NCBI GenBank assembly: GCA_035948135.1
Contig: DASZJL010000106.1
Span: 1-16,019, forward strand
Length of the DNA: 16,019 nt
Direction of reading: 5' to 3'
Source: CADDZP01 sp035948135
GTDB lineage: Bacteria > Actinomycetota > Acidimicrobiia > Acidimicrobiales > AC-14
Below the pieces are notes generated by a model. That model was not told where the DNA came from. It did no database searches and saw nothing but the letters and a program-made list of their open reading frames with translations. Positions 13,391 through 16,019 of this stretch are shown here, piece by piece. Both the position numbers and the translations under genes were made by a program. Position 1 is the first letter of the stretch, and every line of letters begins with the position of its first letter.

Positions 13391-14596
13391 GTGTTGGAGG
13401 CCGACGTCGTCGTGGTGGGCGGCGGCCCGGCGGGTGCTGCTGCCGCCATCACCCTGGCCAGGGCGGGCCGTGATGTCGTCGTCGTCGACCGGGCCCGCTT
13501 CCCGCGCGACAAGTGCTGCGGCGACGGGCTGACGGCTGGTGCTCTTCGCCACCTGGAGGCGCTCGGCCTCCGCCCCGACACGGTGGCGTCATGGCAGACG
13601 GTCGACGACGTGTGGGTGCGCTCGCCGTCGGGGCGCGCCGTGTGCTTTCCAATGCCGCGCGGCCAAGGCGTGTTCGCGGCCGTCGCCGAGCGGGCAGACC
13701 TGGACGCCGCCTTACTCGATGTGGCGCGCGCCGCTGGCGCCAAGGTCCACGACGGCCACGGACTGACGGGCGCCCGAGCGGTCGACGGCCACATCGAGCT
13801 CGACGTCGATGGGCTTGGTCTGGTGCGCGCGCCCTACGCCATCGGAGCCGACGGGATGTGGTCGCCGCTCCGCAAGGCCCTCGACGCCGAGGAAGCCGGC
13901 TACCTCGGCGAGTGGCACGCCTTCCGCCAGTACTTCAGTGGGGTGGGCCCCAAGGCGGCCGACCTGTGGGTGTGGTTCGAGGCCGACCTCTTGCCGGGCT
14001 ACGCGTGGTCGTTCCCCCTCCCCAACGGCCGGGCCAATGTCGGCTTCGGTATCCAGCGCAGCTCGGGCATCCCCGTCCGGCGCATGAAGGAGCTGTGGCC
14101 TGACCTGCTCGGCCGCGCTGCCGTGCGCGACGTCCTCGGCCCCGACGCCGTCGCCGAAGCACCGCACCGGGCGTGGCCCATCCCGGCGCGCGTCGACAAA
14201 GCTCGTCTCCATGCGGGGCGGGCGCTCTTCGTCGGCGACGCGGCCGCCGCCACCGACCCGATGACGGGCGAGGGCATCGCGCAAGCGCTCGTTACCGGCC
14301 GGCTGGCCGCCGACGCCATCCAGCGCGGAGGCCCCAACCATGCCGAGAACGTCGCCGCCGCGTACGAGCGCGCCGTGCGCCACGAGCTCGTAGCCGACCA
14401 CCGCATGTCGATGCTGCTGGGCCGCGCCCTCAAGCACCGCAAGGGCGCCCGCGGCGCCGTCCGCATCGCCGGCGCAACCGACTGGACGAGGCGCAACTTC
14501 GCCCGCTGGCTGTTCGAGGACTACCCGCGGGCCGTGCTTGTGACGCCGCGACGCTGGCGTAACGGAATGTTTACGGGGGCGGGAGCGTACGCGTAA
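13391..14596 (+). CDS. Geranylgeranyl-reductase-family FAD-dependent oxidoreductase
   Basis: A 401-residue flavoprotein that would reduce isoprenoid double bonds, for example in menaquinone side chains or geranylgeranyl lipids, or act on a related polyketide/lipid. The FAD-binding GGGPAG is at residues 10-15 with acidic D33 ending the second strand. RFPRDKCCGDGLTAGALRHLEALGL (36-60) is the hallmark of the geranylgeranyl reductase family. The second FAD motif ALFVGDAAAATDPMTGEGIAQAL lies at about 277-299. There is no membrane helix; family members bind membranes peripherally. It is divergent from the WYL regulator with the palindromic operator between them, so regulation by that protein is plausible. 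Substrate cannot be read from sequence, and related halogenase/hydroxylase-like activities are an alternative. Confidence 0.88.
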   Translation: MLEADVVVVGGGPAGAAAAITLARAGRDVVVVDRARFPRDKCCGDGLTAGALRHLEALGLRPDTVASWQTVDDVWVRSPSGRAVCFPMPRGQGVFAAVAERADLDAALLDVARAAGAKVHDGHGLTGARAVDGHIELDVDGLGLVRAPYAIGADGMWSPLRKALDAEEAGYLGEWHAFRQYFSGVGPKAADLWVWFEADLLPGYAWSFPLPNGRANVGFGIQRSSGIPVRRMKELWPDLLGRAAVRDVLGPDAVAEAPHRAWPIPARVDKARLHAGRALFVGDAAAATDPMTGEGIAQALVTGRLAADAIQRGGPNHAENVAAAYERAVRHELVADHRMSMLLGRALKHRKGARGAVRIAGATDWTRRNFARWLFEDYPRAVLVTPRRWRNGMFTGAGAYA

Positions 14597-14625
14597 GACG
14601 GCGGCCGCTGGCCCACACTGTGGGC

Positions 14626-15150
14626 ATGTCCTCCACTCACGGCCCGCTCACGTGCCCGGCCTGCCGGGCCATCGACAAGGCCGACGGCGTCGAAGACGGC
14701 AACCTGTTCCCGGTCTTCATCAAGCGCATCGGCAACGAACGCACGATCCTCGACTCGGTCAAGCGCGCTCAGGACCGAGCCGCCGACCGCGTCACGTCGT
14801 TCGCCGGCTCACTGAACTTCGTCTACCTCCACTCGGTGTGGTTCGGCGTGTGGATCCTGATCAACATCGGGCTCATCGGAAGCGCGGCGGTCTTCGACAA
14901 GTTCCCGTACGGGCTGCTGACGATGATCGTGAGCCTGGAAGCGATCTTCCTCTCGACGTTCGTCATGGTGAGCCAGAACCGGCAGGCGGCCAGGGCGGAC
15001 ATCCGCAGCCAGCTCGACTTCGAGACCAACCTGCGAGCGGAGATCTGGGCCGTCCACATCGGCCAGGCCCTCGGCGTCGACATCGATCACGTCGAAGAGG
15101 TCGTACGCGTCGCCATCGAGGGATCGAAGGCCGAGCTTGACGACAGTTAG
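14626..15150 (+). CDS. DUF1003 family membrane protein
   Basis: A 174-residue protein with two membrane helices (about 64-84, HSVWFGVWILINIGL, and 95-117, LLTMIVSLEAIFLSTFVMV). The DUF1003 hallmark MVSQNRQAARADIRSQLDFETNLRAE follows at about 114-139. A CPAC pair (C10, C13) near the N-terminus could bind a metal. The family's function is not known to me. I prefer ATG 14626 over GTG 14620 because the hexamer CACACT (14614-14619) then sits six bases before the start, as at neighbouring leaderless genes, but this is weak. It lies about 30 bases after the flavoprotein gene and may be partly co-transcribed. Its TAG stop interlocks with the TAA of the convergent acyl-CoA dehydrogenase. Confidence 0.87.
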   Translation: MSSTHGPLTCPACRAIDKADGVEDGNLFPVFIKRIGNERTILDSVKRAQDRAADRVTSFAGSLNFVYLHSVWFGVWILINIGLIGSAAVFDKFPYGLLTMIVSLEAIFLSTFVMVSQNRQAARADIRSQLDFETNLRAEIWAVHIGQALGVDIDHVEEVVRVAIEGSKAELDDS

Positions 15151-16019
15151 CCGCGTCGAGTTTCGGCCCAGGTCTTGCCGGTTTCGACGTCGATGTCGTG
15201 GGGCAGGCCGAGGACCCGCTCGGCGACGATGTTGCGCTGCACCTCTGACGTGCCGCCGCCAACCGTCAGTGCGGCCGAGAACAGGAAGCCGTAGTTCCAG
15301 CTGCCGTCGCTTTGGCCGAGCGGACCGGTGGTGGCCAGCATTCCCGCCGTCCCCGCCAGATCCTTCGCAAGGTCCATGACGTGCTGGCCGTGCTCGTCGG
15401 CCAGAGCCTTGCGCACCGACGCCTCCGGCCCCGGGGGGCGGCCCTGCACGGCGGCGGTGACCGTCCGCAGACGGATGAGGCGCAGGATCTCGGCCTCACA
15501 GAAGATCGACGCCAAGCGCTGACGCAGGATCGGATCGTCGACGCCGCCGGCCTTGCGCAACAGGTCGAGCAGGTCGAACGCGGTCGGTCCGTTGCCCCAG
15601 AGCACGCCGCCGGTCGAGAGTGACACCCGTTCGTTGGAGAGCGTGACCTTGGCTAGCGCCCAGCCCCGGTTCTCCTCGCCGACCAGGTGCTCGGCGGGAA
15701 TGCGCACGTCGTCAAAGAAGACCTCGTTGAACGTGTGCAGGCCGGTCATCTCGATGATGGGCCTGATCTCGATGCCGGGCAGGTTCATCGGGCACACGAA
15801 GTACGAGATGCCCTGGTGCTTCGGCGCCTCGGGGTCGGTGCGGGCGATGAGGATGCCGAACTTGGCGATGTGGGCAAACGACGTCCAGATCTTCTGCCCG
15901 TTCACGACGTAGACGTCGCCGTCGCGGACCGCCCGCGTCGACAGGTTGGCGAGGTCGGACCCGGCGCCCGGCTCACTGAAGAGCTGGCACCACATCTCCT
16001 CGCCCGCGAGCATCGGCAG
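15147..16019 (-). CDS. Acyl-CoA dehydrogenase, C-terminal part (5' end outside window)
   Basis: The reading frame stays open past the right edge (Leu-Pro before the first visible Met), so about 290 C-terminal residues of a normally ~380-400-residue protein are present. The FAD-binding beta-domain shows CQLFSEPGAGSDLANL and VVNGQKIWTSFA; later segments are FFDDVRIPAEHLVG, LSNERVSLS and GGGTSEVQRNIVAERVLGLP, standard for FadE-type enzymes that form the alpha-beta double bond of acyl-CoA. In MCAD-like enzymes the catalytic Glu directly precedes the Gly-Thr of the last motif. Here that position is Gly (GGGTSE), so the base must lie elsewhere or the protein may be a partner subunit. Substrate unknown. 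Confidence 0.92.
   Translation of the reverse strand: MPMLAGEEMWCQLFSEPGAGSDLANLSTRAVRDGDVYVVNGQKIWTSFAHIAKFGILIARTDPEAPKHQGISYFVCPMNLPGIEIRPIIEMTGLHTFNEVFFDDVRIPAEHLVGEENRGWALAKVTLSNERVSLSTGGVLWGNGPTAFDLLDLLRKAGGVDDPILRQRLASIFCEAEILRLIRLRTVTAAVQGRPPGPEASVRKALADEHGQHVMDLAKDLAGTAGMLATTGPLGQSDGSWNYGFLFSAALTVGGGTSEVQRNIVAERVLGLPHDIDVETGKTWAETRRG

Noticed and set aside
1..16019. CRISPR array, tRNA, rRNA, insertion sequence or integrase
   Set aside because: I saw no regularly spaced direct repeats, cloverleaf-like segment, transposase motif or terminal inverted repeats; gene order and composition look chromosomal.

Overview
This is a high-GC stretch with GC-biased third codon positions, frequent GTG/TTG starts, 2-4 base start/stop overlaps and many genes that look leaderless. 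Together with the gene families present (SCO6745-like protein, a CFP-30B/Rv0577-like VOC protein, DrrA/DrrB-type ABC exporter, WYL regulator, FadE-type acyl-CoA dehydrogenase), this points to a free-living actinobacterium. A deep branch such as Acidimicrobiia is possible, but the sequence alone does not settle it. I see no rRNA, tRNA, CRISPR array, IS element or phage gene. All intergenic gaps are under about 140 bases.

Layout. 1-992 (+) is the 3' end of a secreted FG-GAP/VCBS-type repeat protein that starts off the left edge. On the minus strand, 4882 down to 1008 holds an SCO6745-family protein, GDP-mannose 4,6-dehydratase (gmd), a short CDF-like membrane protein coupled to gmd by a TTGA overlap, and a six-TM membrane protein with an N-terminal coiled coil. 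A sulfotransferase (5004-6011, +) diverges from this cluster. A DrrB-type permease and DrrA-type ATPase (6008-7830, -) form a two-gene exporter operon, followed upstream by a two-domain VOC protein (7957-8748, -). The queC-queE pair (8822-10134, -) serves 7-deazaguanine synthesis and diverges from a large secreted protein of unknown function (10269-12344, +). A WYL/HTH regulator (12349-13296, -) diverges from a geranylgeranyl-reductase-family flavoprotein (13391-14596, +), which is followed by a DUF1003 membrane protein (14626-15150, +). The 3' part of an acyl-CoA dehydrogenase (15147 to the right edge, -) closes the window.

The most interesting signal is regulatory. A 25-bp imperfect palindrome lies immediately upstream of the WYL regulator (13315-13339), and a near-copy lies immediately upstream of the DrrAB-like exporter operon 5.5 kb away (7850-7874). 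The copies agree at 22 of 25 positions. Two of the three differences are a paired change that keeps the dyad symmetry. In both places the site sits 18-19 bases before the start codon, in the same orientation, centred where a -35 box would be, over a -10-like hexamer placed six bases before a leaderless start. I infer a small regulon in which the WYL protein controls itself, the exporter and perhaps the divergent flavoprotein.

A second pattern is a TANNNT-like hexamer 6-7 bases before the start codon of gmd, the flavoprotein, the WYL regulator, the exporter ATPase, queC and the DUF1003 gene. This suggests that leaderless transcription is the rule here. By contrast, the VOC gene has a strong Shine-Dalgarno sequence that fixes its start.
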